Below the pieces are notes generated by a model. It had not been told where the DNA came from. It was given only the letters and a program-made list of their open reading frames with translations, and searched no databases. From NCBI GenBank assembly GCA_900546605.1, contig URDV01000081.1, forward strand, positions 1 through 9,144: a stretch of DNA of 9,144 bases. The letters are read 5' to 3'. The first letter of the stretch is position 1, and the number at the start of each line of letters is the position of its first letter. This document shows, in pieces, positions 1 through 5,870 of this stretch. The DNA is from an uncultured Prevotella sp. Its GTDB lineage: Bacteria; Bacteroidota; Bacteroidia; Bacteroidales; Bacteroidaceae. The position numbers and the translations under genes are program-made.

Positions 1-14
1 CGATCTAATTTACT

Positions 15-54
15 GCAAAGAGCTGCACCTATATTAAGGAGTGCGGCTCTTTGC
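15..54. repeat. 14-bp inverted repeat (hairpin) upstream of the DUF486 gene
   Basis: Positions 15-28 pair with 41-54 to give a continuous 14-bp stem with one U-G pair (24/45) and a 12-nt loop (29-40). It ends 26 nt before the start codon at 81. Neither strand shows a U-tract directly after the stem, so it is not a textbook intrinsic terminator. It could be a 5'-leader structure or the end of a gene lying to the left of the window. The pairing is directly visible; any role is inference. Confidence 0.6.
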
Positions 55-80
55 TTGCAACAAAACGATAATGTCATTGT

Positions 81-449
81 ATGCAAGGATTTTACACCAT
101 TCTGCTACTTATCTGTTCGAACGTGTTTATGACTTTTGCCTGGTATGGCCATCTTAAATTACAAGAAACAGGTGTGAGCCGCAACTGGCCGCTCATAGCA
201 GTTATATTGTTTTCGTGGGGTATTGCATTGTTTGAATATATGTGTCAAGTACCTGCCAATCGTTTAGGATTTATTGATAATGGAGGTCCCTTCAGCCTCA
301 TTCAATTAAAGGTTATACAAGAGGTTGTATCGCTCATTGTATTTACCGTCATCGCCACCTTTATGTTTAAAGGCGAAGCTTTTCATTGGAATCATATTGT
401 TGCCTTTGGCTGCTTGGTTGCCGCTGTTTACTTTGTTTTCATGAAATAA
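81..449 (+). CDS. DUF486 (DMT-superfamily-like) small membrane protein
   Basis: This encodes a 122-residue, very hydrophobic protein with four likely membrane segments, at about residues 5-22, 36-54, 80-97 and 103-120. The N-terminus MQGFYTILLLICSNVFMTFA and the WYGHLK stretch after it are characteristic of the DUF486 family, which is distantly related to drug/metabolite transporters. Length fits the family (about 110-120 residues). The start at 81 puts the first membrane helix at the usual place; no clear Shine-Dalgarno sequence precedes it, which is normal in Bacteroidota. No substrate is known for the family, so transport is only an inference from the fold. The stop codon is followed after 12 nt by the ttcA-like gene, so the two are probably co-transcribed. 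The inner membrane is the expected location. Confidence 0.85.
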   Translation: MQGFYTILLLICSNVFMTFAWYGHLKLQETGVSRNWPLIAVILFSWGIALFEYMCQVPANRLGFIDNGGPFSLIQLKVIQEVVSLIVFTVIATFMFKGEAFHWNHIVAFGCLVAAVYFVFMK

Positions 450-461
450 GGATGGTTGATT

Positions 462-1202
462 ATGACTGAGCAAAAGAAACTTCAACCCGAATACCAACTT
501 CACAAACGCTTGCAGCGACAATTGGGTGAAGCCATAAAAGAGTTCTCACTAATTGAGAAAGGCGACCGCATACTCATTGGCTTGTCAGGAGGAAAAGATT
601 CACTTGCCTTGCTTGACCTTTTAGGCGAACGCATGGCTCGCAGCAATCATTACTTTACAATTGAAGCCATGCATGTGCGCATGCGTAACATTCATTATAC
701 TTCAGACACAAGCTACCTACAAGCACAATGTAAAAAATGGAATATACCCTTTCATGTTGTAGAAACAGGTTTTGAACCTGACCGCAATGCCAAACGCACA
801 CCTTGTTTTCTGTGCTCATGGAATCGTCGAAAAACGCTTTTTAATGAAGCTCAACGTTTGCATTGCAACAAAATAGCGTTAGGACACCATCAAGATGACA
901 TTTTGCGTACAGCCTTAATGAACCTTACCTTTAATGGTACATTCTCAACCATGCCCGTACGTATCAGCATGCGCAAGTTTTGCATGACCATCATTCGCCC
1001 CTTAGCACGAATGGCTGAGGATGATTTAAAAAGTTGGGCCGCAATGCAACATTATCACCCCGTTGACAAAGTCTGTCCATTTGATAATATTAGCAACCGC
1101 ACCAACATACAAAAAGTTACAGCGGCATTGGCCACACTAACTCCCAATTATCGAAACAACCTATGGCATGCACTGCTTAAAGCTGGTGCTTTAATTGAAT
1201 AA
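462..1202 (+). CDS. ttcA: TtcA-like tRNA cytidine-32 2-thiolation enzyme (PP-loop ATPase)
   Basis: The product is a 246-residue cytosolic protein. TtcA activates C32 of certain tRNAs with ATP and replaces the C2 oxygen with sulfur, using an iron-sulfur cluster. Visible motifs are the PP-loop SGGKDS at residues 42-47, a CxxC pair (C115, C118) in TPCFLCSW, GHHQDD at 141-146 and a third cysteine (C205) in the VCPFD stretch. These match the PP-loop plus three cluster cysteines of E. coli TtcA, though this protein is shorter than the ~311-residue E. coli enzyme, mainly at the C-terminus. I chose ATG 462 over an upstream in-frame TTG (456) because AAGGA at 448-452 sits about 9 nt before the ATG. 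That ribosome site overlaps the stop of the DUF486 gene, so translation may be coupled. The family is clear; the exact modified base in this lineage is inferred. Confidence 0.87.
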   Translation: MTEQKKLQPEYQLHKRLQRQLGEAIKEFSLIEKGDRILIGLSGGKDSLALLDLLGERMARSNHYFTIEAMHVRMRNIHYTSDTSYLQAQCKKWNIPFHVVETGFEPDRNAKRTPCFLCSWNRRKTLFNEAQRLHCNKIALGHHQDDILRTALMNLTFNGTFSTMPVRISMRKFCMTIIRPLARMAEDDLKSWAAMQHYHPVDKVCPFDNISNRTNIQKVTAALATLTPNYRNNLWHALLKAGALIE

Positions 1203-1344
1203 TATGATGTTGTTTTTTCTGTTGCTCTTTTGAGCTTTAGCGAACAACTTTCATATATCAACCAACTGACATTACGCTATTCACCCTCTTTATGCATTAA
1301 AAGGGCAATCAAAATGCTTTTTTATAAAAAAAACTGTCATTTTG

Positions 1345-1375
1345 TTTGTCAGTTTCAAAATTATGCCTACCTTTG
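1345..1375 (+). promoter_or_regulatory. Bacteroidota-type promoter of tRNA-Pro
   Basis: A -33 TTTG (1345-1348), a 19-nt spacer and a -7 TACCTTTG (1368-1375, consensus TAnnTTTG) lie just ahead of the tRNA, which begins 20 nt after the box. Spacing and sequence fit the primary sigma factor promoter established in Bacteroides. Transcription should start near 1380-1385. Confidence 0.8.
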
Positions 1376-1395
1376 CACCGCATTAAGGAAATGCA

Positions 1396-1470
1396 CGGGG
1401 CGTAGCGCAGTTCGGTTAGCGCACCTGCTTTGGGAGCAGGGGGTCGTGGGTTCGAATCCCGTCGCCCCGA
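1396..1470 (+). tRNA. tRNA-Pro (anticodon UGG)
   Basis: The 75-nt gene folds into a full cloverleaf. The acceptor stem CGGGGCG (1396-1402) pairs with CGCCCCG (1463-1469), with discriminator A1470. The anticodon stem is CCTGC (1424-1428) with GCAGG (1436-1440), the loop is TTTGGGA and the anticodon TGG is at 1431-1433. GGTTCGAATCC forms the T-arm core. The 3' CCA is not encoded and must be added after transcription. UGG reads proline CCN codons, chiefly CCA and CCG. It stands alone as a single-gene unit with its own promoter and terminator. Confidence 0.97.
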
Positions 1471-1481
1471 CATATTAAAAG

Positions 1482-1517
1482 CCATAGAGTTTTCAGATTG
1501 GAAATTCTATGGTTTTT
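1482..1517 (+). terminator. Intrinsic terminator of tRNA-Pro
   Basis: CCATAGAGTTT (1482-1492) pairs with AAATTCTATGG (1502-1512), an 11-bp stem with one G-U pair and a 9-nt loop. Five T residues (1513-1517) follow directly. It starts 12 nt after the tRNA, so it should end the tRNA transcript. Confidence 0.85.
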
Positions 1518-1932
1518 AGTTTATCTATTAACTTATATCCTATACTTGGCAAAGTTGTAGTACTATACACAATGACTATTGAATATAATACATGTTTGAG
1601 TTAGAAATTACCATATTACGCACTCTGTAAATTAGCCTTAGTGAGCTATATATCAAGTTATTGCAGGGAAATCAGCCCTAAATTAATATCGGTCGAAAAC
1701 TTTTAGCGGATAGTTCCCTTTGCCAGAATGGCAAACAAGTTGAGATAATAACAAAGATGATATTTGAACTTTGTTATATAGAAGCAATAACTTTGAATTC
1801 CTACTTAGCAATATAAGCAATAATTTATGACCAGCTTAAATAAGCAAAATTGTCTCATTAAACTGGTCATATCATTAAATAGCGCATGCTATGTTCGAAA
1901 ACCCAAAGGGACGAATTACAACATAGCAACAT
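1518..1932. other. Intergenic region with several inverted repeats, no gene seen
   Basis: No reading frame here looks like a gene. The stretch holds four perfect or near-perfect inverted repeats: 1719-1725 with 1729-1735 (7 bp, 3-nt loop), 1748-1756 with 1769-1777 (9 bp), 1826-1839 with 1858-1871 (9 bp plus 4 bp around one mismatch) and 1888-1895 with 1920-1927 (8 bp, 24-nt interior that contains CCCAAAGGG). A promoter-like site (1763-1795, plus strand) precedes the last two. It may encode a small RNA or be the decayed remains of a former gene. Confidence 0.6.
1763..1795 (+). promoter_or_regulatory. Promoter-like site in the intergenic region, possible small RNA start
   Basis: TTTG (1763-1766), a 21-nt gap and TAACTTTG (1788-1795) fit the Bacteroidota promoter consensus. 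A transcript would begin near 1800, pass the hairpins at 1826-1871 and 1888-1927 and meet the stem at 1939-1961 at the end of the convergent nudix gene. The box alone is expected about once by chance in this much A+T-rich intergenic DNA, so only the match with the -33 element and the following structure raises it above noise. Confidence 0.35.
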
Positions 1933-1938
1933 AATAAA

Positions 1939-1961
1939 AGTGAAAGATACACCACTTCACT
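1939..1961 (-). terminator. Likely terminator of the fdt-type/cyclophilin/nudix operon
   Basis: AGTGAA (1939-1944) and TTCACT (1956-1961) form a 6-bp stem with an 11-nt loop. Read on the minus strand it overlaps the nudix stop codon (1960-1962) and is followed by a T-rich run, TTTTATTATG. The plus strand after it is also pyrimidine-rich, so it may act in both directions between convergent transcripts. The stem is short and A+T-rich, hence modest confidence. Confidence 0.4.
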
Positions 1962-2508
1962 ATTTCTTCATATAGAAGTATTTGTAAAGAGGAGCTACCA
2001 TCAAAGCTTGACACATGCGGTTCTGCTCAAGTAAAGACTTTACTTCATTCTCATTCATCATCACCACAGTTAACTCCTCTGTTGCATCAAGCGATTGATC
2101 GGCAACCTTCTCGACACCTACCGCAAGAAAGCAATGCGTGTAATTGTTCTGCGAACCAGGATTAGCTCCTATATCCATCAACTTTGTCCATTCTCCACCA
2201 GCATAACCTGTTTCTTCAAGTAACTCACGCTGTGCTGCCTGCAAGGGAGTTTCACCTTTTTCCATCACGCCACATGGCAACTCCGTGCTAAACACTTGCA
2301 TGCCGTGACGATACTGACGCTCCATAATAAAATGTCCATCTTTGGTTATGGCAATAACATTTACCCAATCGGGATATTCGAGCACATAATATTCATCGTT
2401 CACACGTCCATCGGCCAACTCTACCTTATCACAGCGAGCTGTAAGCCAAGGACGCTTAATGATGTATTTGCTCTCAAGTATTTTCCATTTCTTTTCTTTT
2501 GGCTCCAT
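1960..2508 (-). CDS. Nudix hydrolase, ADP-ribose pyrophosphatase-like
   Basis: The product is a 182-residue cytosolic enzyme. It carries a complete nudix box (GX5EX7REUXEEXGU) at residues 80-102: G80, E86, R94-E95, E98-E99, G101-Y102. The glutamates bind the metal that attacks a nucleoside diphosphate linked to another group. The N-terminal beta region (about residues 38-66) and the NPGSQNNYTH segment (117-125) after the box resemble ADP-ribose or nucleotide-sugar pyrophosphatases (NudF type) more than MutT. The ATG at 2508 lies 13 nt beyond the cyclophilin stop, so it is the last gene of the operon. Because the first two genes handle nucleotide sugars, a nucleotide-sugar substrate is possible, but ADP-ribose is equally likely. 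The substrate cannot be read from sequence. Confidence 0.9.
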   Translation of the reverse strand: MEPKEKKWKILESKYIIKRPWLTARCDKVELADGRVNDEYYVLEYPDWVNVIAITKDGHFIMERQYRHGMQVFSTELPCGVMEKGETPLQAAQRELLEETGYAGGEWTKLMDIGANPGSQNNYTHCFLAVGVEKVADQSLDATEELTVVMMNENEVKSLLEQNRMCQALMVAPLYKYFYMKK

Positions 2509-2521
2509 AATACATCACCAA

Positions 2522-3259
2522 CTATAAAGTTACATCAATAATTTGCACATCTTCCTTAGGTCGATCATTGCGATCGGTTGCAACCGACACAATTTTTTCA
2601 ACAACATCCAATCCATCTTCAACACAACCATATACGGTGTATTGCCCGTCAAGGAAAGGAGTTCCACCTATGGTAGTGTACGCCTCAACTTGTTCTGCAG
2701 TAAAACGAGGTTGCCCCAGTTCCTTACACTTTTGCTTGGTTTGTGCTTGTAAGGCATCTTGCAATGTCTGCAATCCTGCACGATCACGATTGCGACGCAT
2801 TTGCATTATTTCGGCACGATGTTCACCGACCAATGCATTAAACACCATTTGTTCTTGCTGCATAGCCATTTGCTTTTCAAGAGATTTGAGTTCACCCGAC
2901 TTGTAAACTTTACCCCACACAATGTAGAATTGGCTACCACTACTCTCGCGTGCAGGATTTACCTCATCGCCCGTACGTGCAGCGCATATAGCCCCACGCT
3001 TGTGAAAGAACTTTTCAGCATTTATTTCAGCTGGAATAGTATAACCTGGTCCTCCTGTGCCTAACACTTTTCCTTGAGGAGCTGATTTGCTGTCGGGATC
3101 TCCTCCTTGTATCATAAAGTCTTTAATGACACGATGGAACAACGTGCCATTATAAAACCCTTCTTTTACCAATTTTATAAAGTTGTCGCGATGAAGAGGT
3201 GTTTCATCATAAAGGTTTACGACTATACGTCCGAGCGTTGTGTTAAGAGTTATCTGCAT
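2522..3259 (-). CDS. Cyclophilin-type peptidyl-prolyl cis-trans isomerase with helical insert
   Basis: This encodes a 245-residue cyclophilin that speeds cis-trans isomerisation of proline peptide bonds. Family motifs are FHRVIKDFMIQGGDP (residues 41-55, with the catalytic arginine R43), GSQFYI (108-113) and TPFLDGQYTVYGCV (200-213). Between the last two lies a roughly 80-residue charged, glutamine-rich, probably helical insert (117-199) that simple bacterial cyclophilins of about 165 residues lack; similar inserts occur in Bacteroidales homologues. No signal peptide is visible, so it is probably cytosolic. I chose ATG 3259, 4 nt after the aminotransferase stop, rather than the in-frame TTG at 3271 that overlaps it. 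The close spacing implies translational coupling. There is no evident functional link to the sugar genes upstream. Confidence 0.9.
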   Translation of the reverse strand: MQITLNTTLGRIVVNLYDETPLHRDNFIKLVKEGFYNGTLFHRVIKDFMIQGGDPDSKSAPQGKVLGTGGPGYTIPAEINAEKFFHKRGAICAARTGDEVNPARESSGSQFYIVWGKVYKSGELKSLEKQMAMQQEQMVFNALVGEHRAEIMQMRRNRDRAGLQTLQDALQAQTKQKCKELGQPRFTAEQVEAYTTIGGTPFLDGQYTVYGCVEDGLDVVEKIVSVATDRNDRPKEDVQIIDVTL

Positions 3260-3263
3260 AGTT

Positions 3264-4364
3264 TCATTCAAAAGAATTAATTGCGTTTACTATTTGCTCT
3301 GCTTGCGCAGAAGTTATCACTTGATTCATAGGAATAGACAATTCTTGTGCATGAATGCGCTCTGTTATAGGGTAACTGCGCACATTCCATGCTGCATAAC
3401 AAGTCTGTTTGTGAGGCGGTATGGGGTAATGAATAATAGTTTGCACCCCACACGCTGCAAGGTGTTGCTGCAACCTATCCCTTTCAGCACAGAACACGGG
3501 AAATTGGTGATACACGTTATTCTCGTTGGGCAAGCGCATGGGTAAGGTGATTAGAGGATTGTTTATATGTGCATAATAGTAAGCTGCCAATTGTTGTCGT
3601 TTTTTATTATCAGCATCCAAATATTTTAGTTTTACTGATAACACAGCCGCATCAATTTCACTCATACGGCTATTAATGCCCACATACTGAAAAACATACT
3701 TGCGCTGACTGCCATAATTGGCTAAAGCTCTAATAACTGAAGCCAGTTCGTCATCATTTGTTGTTACAGCACCAGCGTCCCCAAAGGCACCCATATTTTT
3801 GCCTGGATAAAAACTGTGAGCAGCAGCATGCCCCAAAGCCCCTGTCTTAATTCCTGCATATGCACAGCCATGACTTTGAGCACAATCTTCAAACAATTTT
3901 AGGTTATGTTTTTGACAAATAGCAGCTAACTGTTCATTATAAGCAATACGACCATATAGGTGTACCGTCATAATGCCGCGTGTGTTTGAAGTTAAGACGT
4001 TTTCAATTTTACTTATATCTAATTCCAGTCCATCCCAAGTAGGCTCCACGAGTATAGGAGTCAAGCGGTTACGTGTAATGGCTAATATGGTAGCAATGTA
4101 AGTGTTGGCAGGCACGATAATTTCATCACCATCATGCAAATATCCCAATTCTTTGTACCCTCTGAGTATAAGGTACAATGCATCCAACCCATTGGCCACA
4201 GTTACACAGTGTTGTGTACCTATATATTGTGCGTATGCTTGTTCAAATTGTTGTATTTCAGTTCCCTGCAAGAACCATCCACTGTCTATAACACGCTGCA
4301 CAGCTGTTTTATACTCTTCAGCATGCATTTGCGTTATGGCTTGCAAGTCAAGTGCTTTAATCAT
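3264..4364 (-). CDS. DegT/DnrJ/EryC1/StrS aminotransferase, probable FdtB/QdtB-type sugar 3-aminotransferase
   Basis: The product is a 366-residue PLP enzyme of the sugar aminotransferase family. It should transfer an amino group to a nucleotide-linked keto sugar. The PLP-binding lysine is K189 in HSFYPGKN; the cofactor-contacting aspartate and glutamine are D160 and Q163 in FEDCAQSHG. ANGLDAL (57-63) holds the phosphate-binding turn, and length is typical (~365-370). Its ATG overlaps the ketoisomerase stop as ATGA (4361-4364). In known pathways (FdtA/FdtB and QdtA/QdtB) the ketoisomerase moves the keto group from C4 to C3 and this enzyme aminates C3, giving dTDP-Fuc3N or dTDP-Qui3N. Which epimer is made here cannot be told from sequence. 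No N-acetyltransferase (FdtC/QdtC) or RmlA/RmlB gene is in the window. Confidence 0.87.
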   Translation of the reverse strand: MIKALDLQAITQMHAEEYKTAVQRVIDSGWFLQGTEIQQFEQAYAQYIGTQHCVTVANGLDALYLILRGYKELGYLHDGDEIIVPANTYIATILAITRNRLTPILVEPTWDGLELDISKIENVLTSNTRGIMTVHLYGRIAYNEQLAAICQKHNLKLFEDCAQSHGCAYAGIKTGALGHAAAHSFYPGKNMGAFGDAGAVTTNDDELASVIRALANYGSQRKYVFQYVGINSRMSEIDAAVLSVKLKYLDADNKKRQQLAAYYYAHINNPLITLPMRLPNENNVYHQFPVFCAERDRLQQHLAACGVQTIIHYPIPPHKQTCYAAWNVRSYPITERIHAQELSIPMNQVITSAQAEQIVNAINSFE

Positions 4365-5281
4365 AAGTGTTTGTCGTTTGATTGTCTATAAGCTATGAAT
4401 GATGCATAATTGCGCAAGTAATCGTCTTCATTATATGCATGCGAGGCCAACACCAAGCAAATGCTACCTGACGAAAAGCCTTGCTCTGAAGCCCATATGC
4501 CAGGAGGTACATGCAAAGCCCAAAAAGGACGATTCAGCATAACAGTACGTTTATTTACCCCATCATCTAACACAACTTCAAAGCTACCTGATGCAGCAAT
4601 AATGAACTGATGACATTGCTTGTGAGCATGTGCACCGCGATCTTCACCGCCAGGAATGTCGTAACTATAAAACACACGATTTATAGGAAAAGGCACATGC
4701 ACGTTTTCATAAACAAATGTGAGGTTACCTTCAGGGTCGTGATGTCGAACAAGTTGACAAAGAGAACAATCAAATACACTGGGCAAACGATGCACATGGG
4801 GTAAAATAGACTGTGAGAACAATGTCACATCAGCGCTTTGTACTGGCACATTGGGCGAATGAGTAGTGACAATTTTGCCTTGTTTCCAAAGCAAAAACTC
4901 TTCATAATTCAGAATATAATCGTCAACATCAAATGGGTTGGATGCTAACACCAAAGCTAATGAATTGGTTGAAAAATTCGTCATACGTCGCCATGTACCT
5001 TGTGGCACATACACACCCATGTATGAACGATTCAAATGATAGATGTTTTTTTCTGTTCCGTTATCAAGCTCTACATCAAAGCTTCCTGACAAAGCTACAA
5101 TAAACTCTTGGTTCTGCTTATAAGCATGCTCGCCTCGGCTAAAGCCTCCTGGCACATCATATATCCAATAGGCACGACTAATAGCAAATGGTATTTGTTC
5201 CATTTGCTCTATAATTGACAAATTGCCACGTCCATCTGCAATCTTGGGCAACTGTATGATGCGTTCGTGTTGTATTTTCAT
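4361..5281 (-). CDS. Tandem-domain sugar 3,4-ketoisomerase (FdtA/QdtA/WxcM-like cupin)
   Basis: The product is a 306-residue protein made of two homologous cupin domains, about residues 1-135 and 161-300. Each has the order YDIPGG or YDVPGG, RG.HA.K, SGSF-V-LD-G, LNR, VP-G-W and LVLAS...DDY. FdtA/QdtA enzymes convert dTDP-4-keto-6-deoxyglucose to its 3-keto isomer and have one such domain of ~140 residues with a conserved HAHK histidine pair. The C-terminal domain keeps it (GAHAHKQCHQF, H218, H220), while the N-terminal domain reads GEHAYKQNQEF, with Y54 in place of the second histidine. I infer that the C-terminal half is catalytic and the N-terminal half is altered, perhaps structural or with changed specificity. 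It is first in the operon, followed by the overlapping aminotransferase. Single-domain enzymes normally dimerise, so the fusion may mimic a dimer. Confidence 0.85.
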   Translation of the reverse strand: MKIQHERIIQLPKIADGRGNLSIIEQMEQIPFAISRAYWIYDVPGGFSRGEHAYKQNQEFIVALSGSFDVELDNGTEKNIYHLNRSYMGVYVPQGTWRRMTNFSTNSLALVLASNPFDVDDYILNYEEFLLWKQGKIVTTHSPNVPVQSADVTLFSQSILPHVHRLPSVFDCSLCQLVRHHDPEGNLTFVYENVHVPFPINRVFYSYDIPGGEDRGAHAHKQCHQFIIAASGSFEVVLDDGVNKRTVMLNRPFWALHVPPGIWASEQGFSSGSICLVLASHAYNEDDYLRNYASFIAYRQSNDKHL

Positions 5282-5314
5282 TGATGCTGTTTATAAATAG
5301 AGACAAAGCGGTAT

Positions 5315-5752
5315 TAAAATAGCGCAAGGCGAATGCAGAACATCAAACGTGTTTGAATGCTATGCTGAGCCGAAGCCTATTTTATGCAAAAATAGCGCAA
5401 GGCGAATGCAGAGCATCAAGCTTGTTTGAATGCTATGCTGAGCCGAAGCCTATTTTATGCAAAAATAGCGCAAGGCGAATGCAGAGCATCAAGCTTGTTT
5501 GAATGCTATGCTGAGCCGAAGCCTATTTTATGCAAAAATAGCGCAAGGCGAATGCAGAGCATCAAGCTTGTTTGAATGCTATGCTGAGCCGAAGCCTATT
5601 TTATGCAAAAATAGCGCAAGGCGAATGCAGAGCATCAAGCTTGTTTGAATGCTATGCTGAGCCGAAGCCTATTTTATGCAAAAATAGCGCAAGGCGAATG
5701 CAGAGCATCAAGCTTGTTTGAATGATATGCTGAGCCGAAGCCTATTTTATGC
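5315..5752. repeat. Six tandem 73-bp repeats in the leader of the ketoisomerase operon
   Basis: The units start at 5315, 5388, 5461, 5534, 5607 and 5680, each exactly 73 bp, with no spacer. Units 2-5 are identical. Unit 6 differs by one base (C to A at 5725) and unit 1 by four (its first base and three in the central loop region). Each unit has self-complementary ends, AAAATAG and CTATTTT, enclosing further matched blocks (GC, GGC, GCA, AGCAT against ATGCT, TGC, GCC, GC), so each RNA copy can fold into a long imperfect hairpin with a central CAAGCTTG. Because 73 is not divisible by 3, the array is not a repeated coding sequence. The minus-strand promoter at its right end would transcribe it towards the gene starting at 5281. 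Confidence 0.97.
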
Positions 5753-5783
5753 AAAGATAAAAAAGTATTTAGAGCCAAACAAA
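5752..5783 (-). promoter_or_regulatory. Bacteroidota-type promoter of the ketoisomerase operon, abutting the repeat array
   Basis: On the minus strand TTTG (5783-5780), a 20-nt spacer and TATCTTTG (5759-5752) match the Bacteroidota consensus in sequence and spacing. The -7 box is followed by CAT, like the TTTGCA seen at the tRNA and small-RNA promoters in this window. Transcription would begin about 5745, inside the sixth 73-bp unit, giving a leader of about 465 nt before the ATG at 5281. A second TTTG (5779-5776) lies at a less favourable 16-nt spacing. Confidence 0.65.
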
Positions 5784-5834
5784 ACTTTATACCATTTACA
5801 ACATTTATCCTCACTCTAAACATGTTTACATTTA

Positions 5835-5864
5835 TTCGAGATGCGTTCGAGATGCGTTCGAGAT
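5835..5864. repeat. 11-bp direct repeats (2.7 copies)
   Basis: TTCGAGATGCG occurs at 5835-5845 and 5846-5856, followed by a partial copy TTCGAGAT at 5857-5864. The repeats lie between the malQ 3' end and the ketoisomerase promoter. No function is recognisable; they may be slippage products or a protein-binding site. Confidence 0.85.
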
Positions 5865-5870
5865 TACAAA

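Noticed and set aside
1294..1323. Possible terminator after the ttcA-like gene (GCATT/AATGC followed by six T)
   Set aside because: The stem is only 5 bp with a 14-nt loop, too weak to call even though the T-run is good.
1230..1478. 82-codon plus-strand reading frame
   Set aside because: It runs straight through the tRNA-Pro promoter and gene, and its last third is translated tRNA sequence. No protein family is recognisable.
1877..1905. Apparent similarity to the 73-bp repeat (AAATAGCGCA and TGCTATG shared)
   Set aside because: The shared pieces are short and in a different arrangement. This is not enough to call it a diverged copy.
3260..3271. TTG start adding four residues to the cyclophilin
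   Set aside because: ATG 3259 gives the normal MQITL start and avoids overlap with the aminotransferase stop.
2543..4398. Plus-strand frames opposite the cyclophilin and aminotransferase genes
   Set aside because: They are antisense shadows with no domain signal, each overlapping a strongly supported minus-strand gene.
5315..5752. CRISPR array
   Set aside because: The 73-bp units are contiguous with no variable spacers, and there is no cas gene in the window.
5315..5752. Repeated peptide-coding region
   Set aside because: The 73-bp period is not a multiple of three, so the frame shifts with every unit, and no long frame crosses the array.
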